Shown here: piece after piece, positions 31,355-42,588 of the stretch | Layout of the letters: each line of letters opens with the position of its first letter | Numbering within the stretch: the stretch's first letter is position 1 | NCBI GenBank assembly: GCA_020796225.1 | Contig: CM036762.1 | Location: 51,384,407-51,448,406 of the forward strand | Origin: Arion vulgaris | Taxonomy: Eukaryota; Mollusca; Gastropoda; Stylommatophora; Arionidae | Direction of reading: 5' to 3' | Length of the DNA stretch: 64,000 nucleotides | Position numbers and translations under genes: made by a program | The notes under the pieces: model-generated | The model's database searches: none | The model's input: only the letters and a program-made list of their open reading frames with translations | What the model was told of the DNA's origin: nothing

Positions 31355-32655
31355 CGATCCTTTCTGCCGACTATGTCGGCCCGGATCTTCGCCTTTTTGA
31401 TCAGCTTTGCCGTATATTTGGGCTTTGTGATCTATGCCAAGACAGTGAGTTACGCTATTATGCCCTTTCTGACTGTGAGGTCGTTCAGGATTAGAAACAT
31501 TTCTCGGGGCTTATAAGCTTGTCCTCGGACGGCGTCTTACTCGTATAAAACACAGTGTAAAGTATCGGCCTTCGCCAATGTTCGGACCCGGACAGCCTGT
31601 CAAATCTTTACATTGTCGACCTTACTTTACCTTTCACTTTTGACTATGATCGGGAGTAGGAACATTCTCAACCTATTCTAGACGCGCCTTGGTACGAGGC
31701 AATTTGCAGTTAATCTCGGAAGATACCGGCCTGCGGCCAAGCACAATAATGTAGAGGGTCGTTTCAATCGGCGCTAGCAACGCAACTGAGGATTTTGCGC
31801 TCGCCACCATCACCCGCCCCAGTTTTTCCGAGGATGTTAGTTGTGACTGCAATAGTACCTTGCCCGGTCGCCCCAAGGCTGGCAGTTCCGTTAGGCATCA
31901 CCCACCTCAGTTCTTCCGGGGATGTTAATTGTTATCGCAACAGTACATTGCACGGTTTTCCCAGGGAGGGTAGTTTCGTTATGCACTAAAACGCAACTTT
32001 TTGTTTTGCAAACCATGCCCAGTACATGTATCTGCACCAGGCCACCGATGCGGAGTCAGCTGCAATCTTCCCTCGTACCGACACGAGGTTAGACGTTCAT
32101 TCGTTACTCATCTGACTTATTTATTCTTGCCGCCGAGCTGGCAATGTTTGCCCCCTCCTCAGGGCTGCGAGTTTCGTCCTATGTCGGCACGTGTTTCGTC
32201 ACTGGATGCACCTCTCATCCTTTCATATTTACTAGTCTCCCCATCGGCAGAGAAACTGGTAATTCGTGGCGGGACCTTTGACTTACACGTCGAGCTTGTG
32301 TATGGAGTCTCCTGCTTCGGAGATTACGATTTGCGTTCGGCCCTTACTCCGGGGAGTGGGGCTTATGTCAGAGACGTTTCGCTGCTGTTTCTTTTGTTCG
32401 GGAACTTCAGCAATATTTTATTGGACGTCGGCTAGGAGATTCGTGCATTTTGTTCGTATGGACCTGCGTTTCTTTTTCGTACTTGCACTCCTACCACTAC
32501 CAGTAGTTCTTCCCGATCCCTGCCCCCAATTAGCCAGACCGGAACCAAAGTCTGTTTCCAGGGTCACCACGTGGATGTAGGGGGCAGGGTCTTGGTTACG
32601 CGCCCTTCGCTAACTCTGGCACATGTTGCCGCCATGAGCCTTTGACCCCTTTGTC
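31355..32655. other. GC-richer block of unknown origin
   Basis: This 1.3-kb stretch is visibly richer in G+C and in CpG than the rest of the window. It contains a diverged tandem duplication of about 95 bp (31800-31985; ttccgaggatgttagttgtg and ttccggggatgttaattgtt). Minus-strand frames show protein-like fragments such as VMPNGTASLGATGQGTI but are broken. A 144-codon plus-strand frame (32001-32435) has no motif that I recognise. Could be a decayed transposon, a piece of a gene, or foreign DNA. I cannot assign it. Confidence 0.5.
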
Positions 32656-32779
32656 CGTCTTTCTTGTCTCAACCTTAGAACATGTCAATACATCGTCTCT
32701 TTTGTTTATCTTTATCTATGTCTTTTACACCAGTACGTTCTTGAAGTCTGATATTGTTAATCATATCGACTCTCCTGAA

Positions 32780-33150
32780 ACAATCCAGGAAAATGATCTG
32801 GAGAAAAACAAATGGAGGATACAACCCAGAGCACGACAGTATAAATACACTAAACAGAAAAGCACAAACCACAGTCTTCAGACTTAGAACGGGACACTGC
32901 AGTCTCAGAGCACACCTCCACAGAATAGGTCTCAGGGACTCGGCAGCCTGCACCTGTGGAGCACCAAAGCAGTCCCCAGAACACATCCTGCAAGACTGCC
33001 CTAGTCTGAATAGTGAGAGATTGGAGATCTGGCCAACAGAAACAACACTATAGGACAAACTATGGGGAACTGGTGAAGACCTCAAGTGCACCGCCCTGTT
33101 TATGACACATACCGGTGTAGTCGCATAGCAAAAGTTGATCGCAGAAGAAG
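32780..33150 (+). pseudogene. RNase H-bearing LINE 3' end, GAA-tailed
   Basis: A 99-codon frame: IWRKTNGGYNPEHDSINTLN, TTVFRLRTGHCSLRAHLHRI, ACTCGAPKQSPEHILQDCPS, then a stop and KLWGTGEDLKCTALFMTHTG. It ends gatcgcagaagaagaagaag. Best copy of the family at 9005-9650; one stop (near 33052) separates the two blocks. Confidence 0.87.
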
Positions 33151-33261
33151 AAGAAGCTAATCTTATCCTCCCAGCAGGTGATACATTAACCCCGATACTT
33201 AAGAGCAAAAGATTACAACCATTTCGAGTTACTAAAAGCTCATTAAATGTATTTATTAATT

Positions 33262-33375
33262 GATTAATTGGTGAATAACCATGTGTGTTTCGATCTCTTT
33301 TGTGTGTGTACACAGTGACATTTCAGCAGCAGTGTACGAACTCCGTAGCGACGGCAAGTGTTCCCGGTGTAAATT
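33262..33375. repeat. repeat L, copy 1
   Basis: gtttcgatctcttttgtg, tgtacgaactccgtagcgac and ggcaagtgttcccggtgtaa recur at 39035-39125 and 46435-46535. Confidence 0.6.
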
Positions 33376-33519
33376 TGAAGATGGAAAAAATGTCAAAAAT
33401 TTTATTTTCATCTATTTCATTAATTTTACCCGTAAATCGGTTCTATATCAGATTCTTACCAAATTTCAACTGCCAAATGTAATAGAGAGATCGATTACTT
33501 AACTTATGTTCAGAACACA

Positions 33520-33720
33520 AGAGCCGTAGTAGCATAGATGTTAGTGAACTTGCTTCTTAGATGTATGGTCCGGATTCAATTCCGCAGTGAGCGTAACGGT
33601 TCTCAGGCCGACCCAGCCTCAACTGGGTATCAAGAAAATCACTGGAAAGTAAAGGAGGCGGGGGCTGTTGTTCACAAGACCCATAGTGTGTCGACGATCA
33701 ATAAATAATATGGTCAAAAC
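33520..33720 (+). mobile_element. SINE-I copy
   Basis: A-box gtagcatagatgttag, B-box-like ggattcaattccgc, body gacccagcctcaactggg and tcaagaaaatcactgg, ending near the gatcaataaataat A-rich stretch. Confidence 0.7.
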
Positions 33721-33874
33721 ACCCTATTCCCTTATAGAAGCTTAGGTATGAAGAGTTATTTATTCCTCACGTATATGAAGGGAGTTAAGCAGAGATTATA
33801 CTTTTGTAATATAATATTCAGTGTGCTCTCCCTTCGAATTTGCATTTCATGATTCAACTGTTTTGTTTGTTTAG

Positions 33875-34015
33875 TAGGGGATTAAAGCCTCTTTAAGTCG
33901 AGGCACGCCCTTTTCAACCTAAGGCGAACCTTTTATTGGTTATATCAGAGCCTGTATGCCAACAAACATGAAAAATAAGAATTAACTCCTTTCGGAGAAT
34001 CCAAAGTATAATTGT
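33875..34015. repeat. repeat N, copy 2
   Basis: ggggattaaagcctctttaa, cctaaggcgaaccttttatt, gaattaactcctttcgga; nearly the same as 35155-35292. Confidence 0.75.
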
Positions 34016-34044
34016 ATGATTGAACTGAATTTTTAATCTTATTT

Positions 34045-34202
34045 TTAATAGAACGAGAGGAGGACCTAGAAGACGATGGGTGCAGGATGTTATTGACAAT
34101 CTGAGAATGACTGCTGCTGACACCGACCAACTTGCACAGAACAGAGTTTTTCAGGACTGCTGTTATGAGAGCCAAGCTCCGGAAGGGACAGGCTACTTGA
34201 TG
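34045..34202 (+). pseudogene. non-LTR RT tail (RWVQDVI type)
   Basis: RTRGGPRRRWVQDVIDNLRM, TAADTDQLAQNRVF, then a frameshift into a RKGQAT-like end. Preceded directly by repeat N and followed by SINE-I. Confidence 0.82.
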
Positions 34203-34400
34203 ATTTTCTTATATGCCGCGATAACCTAGTGGCTAGCGCATTTGCTTTGTATAAGAGCGTGGTCAAGCTAAACTCCACAGTGGGAGTTCACCCAGTCTCA
34301 ATTGAGTACCAAAGAAACAATGGGAAACAAATACGACCGGCAGGATGTTGACCACAAACTACCTCTTTGGGGGTCAGTGTCTATATGTAGGCATGATATG
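34203..34400 (+). mobile_element. SINE-I copy
   Basis: A-box ataacctagtggctagcg, B-box region degraded (ggtcaagctaaactcc), body acccagtctcaattgagta and aggatgttgaccacaaac. Confidence 0.6.
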
Positions 34401-34484
34401 GCCCTTGCATCCGTCAAAGACCTTTTTCTTATCGTCTTGACTAGTATACAATTCTTTGAGAAAAACCGAGAGGAATTTAACAAG

Positions 34485-34685
34485 AAGTGTCCTTTCCTGA
34501 AACACACGGGGACAGCAAAGAAAGGAGGCCGAGAAATACATGGAGACGAGATTTGGAGGCAGAGATCAACAATATAAAGAAGAACTGGAGGGAGCTGCAG
34601 GAGATAGCAAGAGATAGGATGACTTGGTTGAGGGCAAATGTCCCAATCTGGATTAAAAAGCATGAGAGAGAGAGAGAGAAAACGA
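34485..34685 (+). pseudogene. non-LTR RT tail (WRRDLEAEI type)
   Basis: A 72-codon frame: [34 protein letters not shown]; a deletion relative to 2057-2182 shifts the LCPN end. GA-repeat tail follows. Confidence 0.82.
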
Positions 34686-35154
34686 GACAGGAAGAGAGTA
34701 CATAAGTTATGTTCACATATTCACCCCAAAAGTTATATTTACACAAAATTTATATTTACACAAAATGTATATTTACGACAAAATTTACACAAGAGCGGGA
34801 CGTGTTGCCATAGATATGCGTTATATAGATTATATTATGTCACTTGGCGACGCAGATAAAAGGTACATACTGACAATTCAGTGTTAGCGATTCGACTCTT
34901 ACCAAGTTTCTACTTTCCTTCCACGAGATGACCCTAGAAATAGATTCCATTGCTACAGCCCAGCAACATGAGTAGGAATCGAAACATGAATCTGGCGCGT
35001 AAAACTGTGTAGCTACAGGAAGTCACAAACAGTTGTGTCAAAAACAAAAAACTGGAAAAAACCGCCCAGGCGCATTATATGAACACATGAAAACTAGAGT
35101 GCTTTCTCTTGATTCTTAACAACATCAAAGTGTTCACTTACAATAAAGAAATTA

Positions 35155-35292
35155 TAATATGGGATTAAAACCTCTTTAAGCCGAGGTACGCTCTTTCACC
35201 CTAAGGTGAACCTTTTATTAGTTATATTAGAGCGTGTAGGCCAACAAACATGAAAAATAAGAATTAACTCCTTTCTGACAATCCAAGTTAAT
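35155..35292. repeat. repeat N, copy 3
   Basis: tgggattaaaacctcttta, cctaaggtgaaccttttatt, aacatgaaaaataagaatta; same order as copy 2. Confidence 0.75.
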
Positions 35293-35840
35293 TAGTATTC
35301 CATTGTATGTTGTCGTTAACTCACCTTGATCTATTATATTGATCTATGCAAACAAAATTTTCCGACATGGCAATTTCCCGGTTAAAACTAACCTGACCCA
35401 GATTTAGCGGAGGTATGTTTCATTTGACCAATCAAACGTCGCCAAAATATTAGTGCACTGTGAACATAAAATAAAAATTTTTGTGAGAAACGTGTCGCAT
35501 GGCGAATATCCACATTTCATGAGTGCATGATTTTTTTTCTAGAATATTTTCTTATCTAATATTACAGTAAACATTCTGTGTCATAACTTTGCAGCATTGA
35601 ATTATATTTGAAAGCTGTAAACATATTTCGTCTTGGAGAGAAGCTGAAGATGGATAAAACTGTAAGTTGATATTTTTGTTGTAAAAATGTATGTATCGTT
35701 TTTTCTTGAGGAATCTACTAATTTTATGTTGTGATGTTTGCGTTCTTACTGTTGTATCACTACCACGCGTGTTGCACATGTTCTTGTGAGTCCACGTTGT
35801 TGTAGTATTTATTATATAGTGTTTATCCATCTCACCCCTT
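35293..35840. other. unassigned AT-rich DNA
   Basis: Only short frames; the 92-codon minus-strand frame at 35552-35830 has no motif. Confidence 0.4.
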
Positions 35841-35844
35841 CTCT

Positions 35845-36010
35845 CTTGTTCGTTCGCCTGCTATGAACCTATGCGTAATCATGTTGTCTCTTGACTGATT
35901 TTTACTTGAAGGCTTTGCTTTCTTTATCACCAGTACCCCTCACCCTTGAGGCAAGCCTACTCCGACTTCAGAGGTACTTGCATTTTGAATCCTTGAATAA
36001 ATGAATTTTT
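35845..36010 (-). mobile_element. SINE-H-like fragment
   Basis: Shares tatgcgtaatcatgt, ggcaagcctactccgactt and cagaggtacttgcatttt with 5690-5945 and 62800-63005. Confidence 0.55.
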
Positions 36011-36367
36011 CTTTTAACTTTTAGTCCGTAACAATGATCCTAAAATTTATCTCAGAGAATGTTCAAATGTTGCCAACTTGTGAAATGGAGAAATACTTAA
36101 TTCTATATCAACATTTGGATCATATATATATATGTTTCTTCTTAAGTGCGTAATTTGTTAAATCATTATCTAACTCTTCAGCATGGCAAGTCAGGACCGT
36201 GCCGTGCTTTGATACAGAGAGGCGGCCGCATCAGGCAGCACCGTAAGGGGGTCGGCATAAGAAGCGAAATTAAAATCACAATTGGTTATTTTAAAGAAAA
36301 ACACATTTAAGGGCGGCATTTCGAAAGCTTGCATCATACTGAGAAAATATACCGCACAGTTCTGTAG

Positions 36368-36437
<70 letters not shown>
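36368..36437. repeat. (TA)n microsatellite
   Basis: About 35 TA dinucleotides. Two opposite frames of alternating Ile-Tyr arise from it and are not genes. Confidence 0.98.
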
Positions 36438-36442
<5 letters not shown>

Positions 36443-36570
36443 TTGCTGCAGTTTTTATCAACACTAGCTCCATTCTGTTCTTTTCCTTGATGGTACACTC
36501 TTGAGTGTCTGCTACCTGACCACCTCGTGATCTCTCCCGTGTTGGTTCTTTGGTGAGGATTTAAGCCGAC

Positions 36571-36775
36571 GCACACCTTCTACAAACTAAGACGCACATC
36601 TTCTACAAACTAAGACGCACACCTTTTTACAAACTAAGACGCACACCTTCTACAAACTAAGACGCACACCTTCTACAAACTAAGACGCACACCTTCTACA
36701 AACTAAGACGCACATCTTCTACAAACTAAGACGCACATCTTCTACAAACTAAGAACGACCTTCTACAAACTAAGC
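36571..36775. repeat. 23-bp tandem array, about 9 copies
   Basis: Unit acgcacaccttctacaaac plus taag, with single-base variants (cacatct). Confidence 0.95.
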
Positions 36776-36944
36776 CAACAACACAAACTATAACATAATT
36801 TTTCTCGAAATCAAACAATCATAAGAAACCTATAAGGATCAACATTACCTTATCTCAACTGCTCTTCATATCAGACTGTCCTACAACACAATTAATGCAT
36901 TAATTCTTTGCAGAATCAATTAATCTGAGAAAACCTATGCAATA

Positions 36945-37135
36945 CAAGGATCAACTTCTCATCATCACAACTTCTCTTTGCAATCAACTGCTCCTAGCAA
37001 TACTTTTGCATTCAACTGCTGCATGCAATACAACTTTTGGAATCAACTGCTCCATGCAATACAACTTTTGCATTCAACTGCTGCAAAACAACTTTTGCAT
37101 TCAACTGCTCCTAGCAATACAACTTTCAACAATCA
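36945..37135. repeat. degenerate about 31-bp repeat, 5 copies
   Basis: Repeats of caactgctcctagcaatac plus aacttttgcatt with deletions. Confidence 0.85.
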
Positions 37136-37179
37136 TGAATATGTAACGAAATTTTGATTGTTAACATCGAAATAACAAA

Positions 37180-37392
37180 GGATTGAGTTCATTGCATCAG
37201 GTTTTGCGCGACACGGCTCATTCCCTCTCCACAGAAATGACACGCCTCCTGTCGAGAGTATTGCACAAAGCACGAGCTTTGGTATCAATCCCAGGAGTCT
37301 CCGTAAAAAAATAACTTCGGGAACAGAACAATGCGATAGAGATTTGAACCAATGACTTTCGGAACGTAAGACAACGGTTTAGCCAAAGAGAT
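37180..37392 (-). mobile_element. SINE-A copy
   Basis: Inverse of SINE-A including the head: B-box complement gatttgaaccaatg and A-box complement ggtttagccaaagag. Body gtgcaatac complement present as gtattgcacaaagcacgag. Confidence 0.85.
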
Positions 37393-37424
37393 CCCTAAAA
37401 TTACATTGAACATTGTGGCAATAC

Positions 37425-37515
37425 AGTGTGGCAGTGTGCAACACCAAGGCGAAAGACAGAGGATGTTGGAGATTCATTGCAGCCAACCTTCGATGTGGAG
37501 ACGGCACCTGATGAT
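37425..37515 (+). pseudogene. LINE RT tail relic
   Basis: Reads AKDRGCWRFIAANLRCGDGT then stop and GATGATGATT. D-R-x-x-W-R-x-x-I is a typical LINE RT end. A decayed relative is near 43905-43985. Confidence 0.7.
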
Positions 37516-37561
37516 GATTGTTGTGTATGAAATAGTACATGATTAATATATGAAATATTAA

Positions 37562-37811
37562 CCGAGTGGTTACCGGGGCCCAAATTTGGGGTGTAAAGAA
37601 TAGAACCACTGTAACCTGCCACGCATTTCACAAGAGGCGACTAAGGAGGTTTGGATGAAATCGGATGCACGTGTCCTAAACGTGTAAAAGTATATGCGTT
37701 TAGGGCCTACCATACCAATGTGCAACGTATACACGTTCTTGGCAAAGATCAAACATATCACAAAGAGTGATTAAAATTGGTCGTAAAGAATGAACGCAAA
37801 GAAGTAGAAGA
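37562..37811 (+). mobile_element. SINE-E copy
   Basis: Full blocks from cgagtggttaccggggccc to gaacgcaaagaagtagaag. A 14-bp match aatagtacatgatt occurs at 37531-37544 and again just after the tail, but 17 bp intervene before the head, so the TSD is uncertain. Confidence 0.88.
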
Positions 37812-37814
37812 AGA

Positions 37815-38235
37815 ATAGTACATGATTTTCAATTGTAATTACATCCCTTTGTCTGTCATCATACTATAAAATACAGTTACTGTACGGATGTGTTTTTTGA
37901 TATTTGTAAATTACATCTAAAGTATATAAGCTGATGGCAGATTCATGAACCTTTCAAGGGTGCAAATGACCAGTTTCGTTCGTGTGTCAACTTTTCAAGT
38001 CACCTTTTCTGCCTTGTCGACATGCTTGACTTATTTTGTATGTCAGATTTTTGGCCAAGTAAAGCTGTCCAGGATTTCACTACTCTCGCAAGATCCAGTG
38101 AAGTGCATTGTTCAGCAGTAGGGACAAAGCAATTGTATGGCATTTCTGGTATAAGATTCAATAATAACATCAAACTTTTCGATAGACTCTTACAGGTCTA
38201 GAGGTCTCAGCTCCCTTCCTCTCTTGGTTAGCTTT
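37815..38235. other. unassigned
   Basis: No frame, tandem structure or known repeat family recognised. Confidence 0.4.
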
Positions 38236-38239
38236 CATC

Positions 38240-38804
38240 CAGTGGCGGCTCGTCATTAAGGGCCAGTGGGACCGGCCCCACCAAAAATAATGTATAACGT
38301 GTATTTATTATTTTAAAATTAAAATATAACAACCTAAAACCATGACTTTTTGGAAAAAATTTGTCCGTGACTGTATTCAGACTATATAATATTTTTTTAA
38401 TAAAATGATATTTTATATATTATTATGCGTATTATATTATTATTATATAATATTTATATTTTAGTAATATATATTCAATTTTCAAAGCTAATCAGTGTCA
38501 AGTTCAAAGTAATATTTATGAAGAAATAATTTATAAAATAATAAGTACACGTTAATCATTTTTGGTTTCGGGGGATCTTACTGACCCTTAATGATCAGGG
38601 GCTTATACTAATTAGGGAGGAAAGATGATGAACTTGAGATTTCAGACTTGTGATGTTTTAGCATTATATATCAACTTTCAAAGCTAATCAGTATCACGAT
38701 GAACGTAATAATTATGAACAAATAATTTCTAAAATTAATAAGTACACGTTACTCAAAATTTTGGGGAGCCGGACCCGCTGGCCCTTAATGACGAGCCGCC
38801 CCTG
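38240..38804. mobile_element. MITE-F copy, enlarged (hAT type)
   Basis: Ends cagtggcggctcgtcatt and acgagccgcccctg are inverted repeats of the 29475-29640 type. The interior has an extra terminus-like block (cccttaatgatcagggg near 38584) and two repeats of caaagctaatcagt (38484 and 38678), suggesting an internal duplication. I see no matching 8-bp flanks. Confidence 0.75.
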
Positions 38805-39034
38805 GTAACAACAGAAGCAATCTTCTGTATTCAAGAAATTAGGTCAATCGATACATAGAAAAGGAGATGCGAATATATGCAAGCTGTTCATTTACGTTGT
38901 TATGTATCTGTGGGTGAGCGAGTGTGGCTCTTTGTGTCGTGTTTCATATTAACAATGCCACAGTTAAACAGATGGTTCTATTTTGTAAAAACAATCTGTA
39001 TGGGAAATCAGTGCTAATTGTTGATTCGGTTGAT

Positions 39035-39205
39035 AACCAGGTGTGCTTCGATCTCTTTCTTACAGAAATTCTACAGTAATGCACAAACTCCGTAGCTCCA
39101 AGTAGGATCCCCGAATCTGAAATTATACTGTAGCATGATATCAGATCTGATTGGTCATTGGGAGACCTTCAGAGCTTACTCTGGACACTACTGAAAAACA
39201 TACGG
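39035..39205. repeat. repeats L and M, adjacent copies
   Basis: 39035-39125 carries repeat L (gcttcgatctctttctta, atgcacaaactccgtagc). 39120-39205 carries repeat M (ttatactgtagcatgatat, gatctgattggtcattgg), also found at 55048-55130 and 55735-55860. Confidence 0.6.
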
Positions 39206-39289
39206 TGGAGAGTAAATAGGCAAACAACAATATAGTAAGAAGTGTAACATTAACACGGATGACGATGAAATTAACAGAATCTACCAACA

Positions 39290-39375
39290 TGACATTTAAT
39301 CAAGATCTATTATAGGCAACTGAAAGGGAGTTAGACAAGGCTGCATTATATCCCATTGTCTGTTTAACATATATG
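39290..39375 (+). pseudogene. non-LTR RT palm fragment, part 1
   Basis: Reads GVRQGCIISHCLFNIYV-like, the RT motif G-V-R-Q-G-C-x-x-S-P-x-L-F-N. The frame is then interrupted by the SINE-A copy at 39376-39568, after which RT homology resumes. Confidence 0.78.
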
Positions 39376-39568
39376 TTGGACCGCGCCGATCTGTTCACGA
39401 GTGCTGTTGTTTTTTCCAGAGACCCTAGGATTGTTACTGGAGCTACGGAGTTCCTGCTTTGTGTAATAATCTCGGCAGGTGGCGTGCCATTTCTGCGGAG
39501 AGGGGCCGAACCATTTTGGGTAAAACCCGGTGCAATGTAGTCAATCCTTCGGCTTAAAAACCCTTTAA
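39376..39568 (+). mobile_element. SINE-A inserted in an RT gene fragment
   Basis: Begins ggaccgcgccgatctgttca (3' of the B-box, so 5'-truncated), continues gctacggagttcctgcttt and tttctgcggagaggggccg to cggcttaaaaacccttt. The RT sequence tttaacatatat is repeated on the two sides (tttaacatatat before, tttaaacatatat after), a likely TSD. Confidence 0.85.
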
Positions 39569-40435
39569 ACATATATACTGAAAACATCATGAGGAATGTT
39601 ACAGAAGATAGCAGGAAAGAACAACACGATCATTTTATAATCGAAGGAAGAAAATACCTGAACTAAGATATGCTGACGATACAGTGTTACTGTCAACGTC
39701 GCAAAAAAGAGATTGATAACTTAATAATGGTAGTGCAAGAAAAAGCAAAAACAAAATATATATCTTAACGGGACAAGAACAAAAATAATGATAACAGTTA
39801 AAACAAGCATGACAAAGGATATTTTTAACAAGTGGAAACAAAGTAGAAAAAATGAAAAGTTTTGAACATTCTCAGTTCACTACTCACAAGGGAAGGAAAT
39901 GGGATGAAGGAAATGAAAAAGGAACAAACACGGACTTGCAAAAAATTTAAACAACTAAAAACTATGAAATAGACCAGATAAGAAAAAAAAATCAAAATTC
40001 TAAGCGCATGCACATTCCCAGTGGCAACGTATCTGTGTAAAGCATGGCCACTTAACAAAGCATTGGGGAAAAATATGTGATGTTGAATATAAGAGTAACA
40101 TATGAGTCATGCTATATCACATATAGAGAACATATAGATCTATCTATAAAGTTCTCAGAATTAAACATAAAATGGTTGATGCTACAAATAAGAATGAGAA
40201 AATTGAAGTATTTTGACATATAAAGAGGCACGAAGAATTGGAGAAGACAATTATAGAAAGAGGTATCCCCGAAAAGAGAAGAGGAAGACCACGGAAAAGA
40301 TGAATTCAGGATGTAACTGGTGATTTGGCCTCGACGGCTGCAGAGAGAGGAGAGAGAGAGGAGAAATCTGCCTATGAGAGAGAGAAATTCCAAAGGACTG
40401 TTTGGTGGCAAAGTTCTGCTCAGTACAAGCTACTT
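39569..40435 (+). pseudogene. non-LTR RT fragment, part 2, with YADD
   Basis: Continues the same RT: NIYTENIMRNV, then LRYADDTVLLS at about 39665-39700, the catalytic Asp-Asp box of reverse transcriptase, still intact. Downstream is AT-rich and frame-broken, with a terminal KRRGRPRKR, IQDVTGDLASTAAERG and REKFQRTVWWQSSAQ. About 1.1 kb of RT and tail is spanned in total. Confidence 0.82.
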
Positions 40436-40439
40436 AATA

Positions 40440-40775
40440 ATAATGACTTAACCAATCAGTGCATAAATCTGATGTAATTACATTCTAAATAAAGTACAAC
40501 AATAAAAAGTTTAATCTCGGTCAACATAAATATACACACACAAAAAACAATAAAAACGCGCAATTATATTTCTGGCCTGTAAAACATACAGGTGTTACAT
40601 CGTTATAAACAAATACCTGGGTGACCTTACAGAACATATTCTATTATAGTTTGTCACGATACACGTCGGTACAGACATTAACCAAGTTTCTAAGGACGTT
40701 GGTCGAAGTTCATGGTCATATTAAATCAATAATGATCTAACAATGATTTAGCAACCAGTATGTTTTGGAGCAGAT
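40440..40775. other. unassigned AT-rich DNA
   Basis: Nothing recognised between the RT remnant and the 30-bp array. Confidence 0.4.
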
Positions 40776-41017
40776 GTTAGGAATCCACTGAGCGAGATAC
40801 TTTTTGTTAGGAATCCACTGAGCGAGATACTTTTTGTTAGGAATCCACTGAGCGAGACACTTTTTGTTAGGAATCCACTGAGCGAGATACTTTTTGTTAG
40901 GAATCCACTGAGCGAGATACTTTTTGTTAGGAATCCACTGAGCGAGACACTTTTTGTTAGGAATCCACTGAACGAGATACTTTTTGTTAGGAATCCACTG
41001 AACGAGATACTTTTTGC
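40776..41017. repeat. 30-bp tandem array, 8 copies
   Basis: Unit gttaggaatccactgagcga plus gatacttttt; copies alternate gatac and gacac, and the last two have gaacgag. Encodes a SLSGFLTKSI repeat on the minus strand only by virtue of the 30-bp period. Confidence 0.95.
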
Positions 41018-41048
41018 AGGCAACCAGAGTTTGATATATGAAGATATC

Positions 41049-41305
41049 TTCTTCTTCTTCTCTTTGCGTTCACTCTTAACGACCATTTGTAATCACTCTT
41101 TTTGATATGTTTGATCTTTGCCAAGAACGTGTATACGTTGCACATTGGTTTGTAGGCCCCTAAACGCAAAGCATTCTACACGTTTAGGACACGTGCATCC
41201 GATTTCAGCCAAACCTCCTTAATAGCCTCTTACTATATGCATGACAGGTAACAGTGGTTCTATTCTTTACACCCCAAAATTTGGGCCCCGGTAACCATTC
41301 GGACG
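41049..41305 (-). mobile_element. SINE-E, full length with 11-bp TSD
   Basis: Inverse SINE-E from ttcttcttcttctctttgcg to ccggtaaccattcggacg. Flanked by atgaagatatc at 41038-41048 and 41306-41316. Confidence 0.92.
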
Positions 41306-41394
41306 ATGAAGATATCAGGTAAAAATGACACATTATTTCACATATTGCAATATGATGATACCAACAAACTAAATTTGTTCAGTGAAATATACAA

Positions 41395-41630
41395 TATATA
41401 GATAAACATAGAGCTATGGGGAACTCACGAGGAACTCCAACTGACATACATGAGGCAACCCATCTCATGGTTTAGACGAGCATACGAAACCGAATGAAAA
41501 GAAGAAGAAGCAGAGGAGATAAACCTAGGTAAGGGGACGTGCTCGAGACAGGTCTGGCTGGAGGAGATTTGTGGCTGACTTATGTTTCAGGGGAAAGTCA
41601 GAGAAGAAGAAGAAGAAGATAAACATAATG
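41395..41630 (+). pseudogene. two LINE protein tails in tandem, GAA-tailed
   Basis: First IELWGTHEELQLTYMRQPIS, an RNase H LINE terminal region, ending gaatgaaaagaagaagaag. Then a second tail ending ARDRSGWRRFVADL-like and CFRGKV followed by another agaagaagaagaag. Frames are broken. Confidence 0.65.
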
Positions 41631-41682
41631 AAGACAGAAACTGAAAATATGTCTGTTTGCCAAATAATCATTTATAAATTAA

Positions 41683-41826
41683 CCCTTTCACTCCGTAATT
41701 AGTTTATTTTTAACCACCGGACCGTTTTATATTGCAATATATACTGAATTATACCAATATATTGGTTTTGTGTCGAATTTAAAAAATACTCAGGGGCCAG
41801 TATATCGGTTCAGAAGGACGAAGGAG
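41683..41826. mobile_element. possible piggyBac-like MITE
   Basis: Bounded by TTAA at 41679-41682 and 41827-41830. Ends ccctttcactccg and ggacgaaggag are imperfectly inverted. Weaker case than 7943-8159. Confidence 0.4.
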
Positions 41827-42183
41827 TTAATCGATCATACTTGCTCTCAGCTGTATTACAATAACGTATATGTTGTCGTTCACCTGTACTTTGTGTCAAC
41901 GTTTTGTTTTTGGTTCTTGGAGGTGTGTCTTGCTGTCCTTGCAAATTTTGAACTGTCAGAAATAGGTTAAACATGTGTTTCAGTCACAGCAGGTGCAAGA
42001 ACCATGTATACCTACATTAGCATCGTGATCAATTTATCTCACAATATGACGTGTTGTGTATCGGGGCGGGATGTTTGCCAATGATGACTCACACTAATTT
42101 AAACATAAAAAATATATTGTTTAGCAAGTAAACAAGCTTGCTCAGCTACTGAGAGAAATAGAGGAAGTTATATCATACAGAAG

Positions 42184-42580
42184 TAGGGAATGCTAACCCG
42201 AAACAAATGCTTGCAGAAAACGGATGCACCAGACTGTAAGGCGCATAACATGGTGCAACGACAATTCACAATGAGGAATGAGATAACGGATTCTACGGTC
42301 ACCAATCTGCCTCTGAGATTTAGCTGCGCAGTAAGAATGCCAGACCTACCATCACAAGGGTGGCCAAAACTTACTGCGGAAGAGGTCGGCACAAACGGGG
42401 AAGCAGAAATCATAGGAATTATATTCTACAGAACTGCCCCCAGTGTGCAGACTTGAGAAGAAAGAGGTGGCCCACTTACATTAGCTTCCAAGACAAACTG
42501 TATGGTGTGGCTGATAATCTGAGGCAGACGGCTGCCTTTATTAGAGAATCCGAAATCCCAATCTAGTGAGATGCAGAAGA
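42184..42580 (+). pseudogene. LINE 3' terminal region, GAA-tailed (copy 1)
   Basis: Broken frames contain HNMVQRQFTMRNEITDSTVT, then [20 protein letters not shown] and [38 protein letters not shown]. The C-P-x-C, K-L-Y-G-x-x-x-x-L and T-A-x-F-I pattern is the end of RNase H LINE proteins. Ends gcagaagaagaat. A paralogue sits at 56969-57372. Confidence 0.8.
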
Positions 42581-42588
42581 AGAATAGC

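Noticed and set aside
32001..32435. 144-codon frame as a real gene
   Set aside because: No recognisable domain, no neighbouring exons with matching splice sites, and overlapped by a similar-length frame (32266-32580); GC-rich DNA gives longer chance frames.
36282..36576. Three Ile-Tyr repeat frames on both strands
   Set aside because: Produced by the (TA)n microsatellite.
40748..41086. SLSGFLTKSI repeat protein
   Set aside because: Open frame is due to the 30-bp period; flanking DNA is SINE-E and unassigned repeat.
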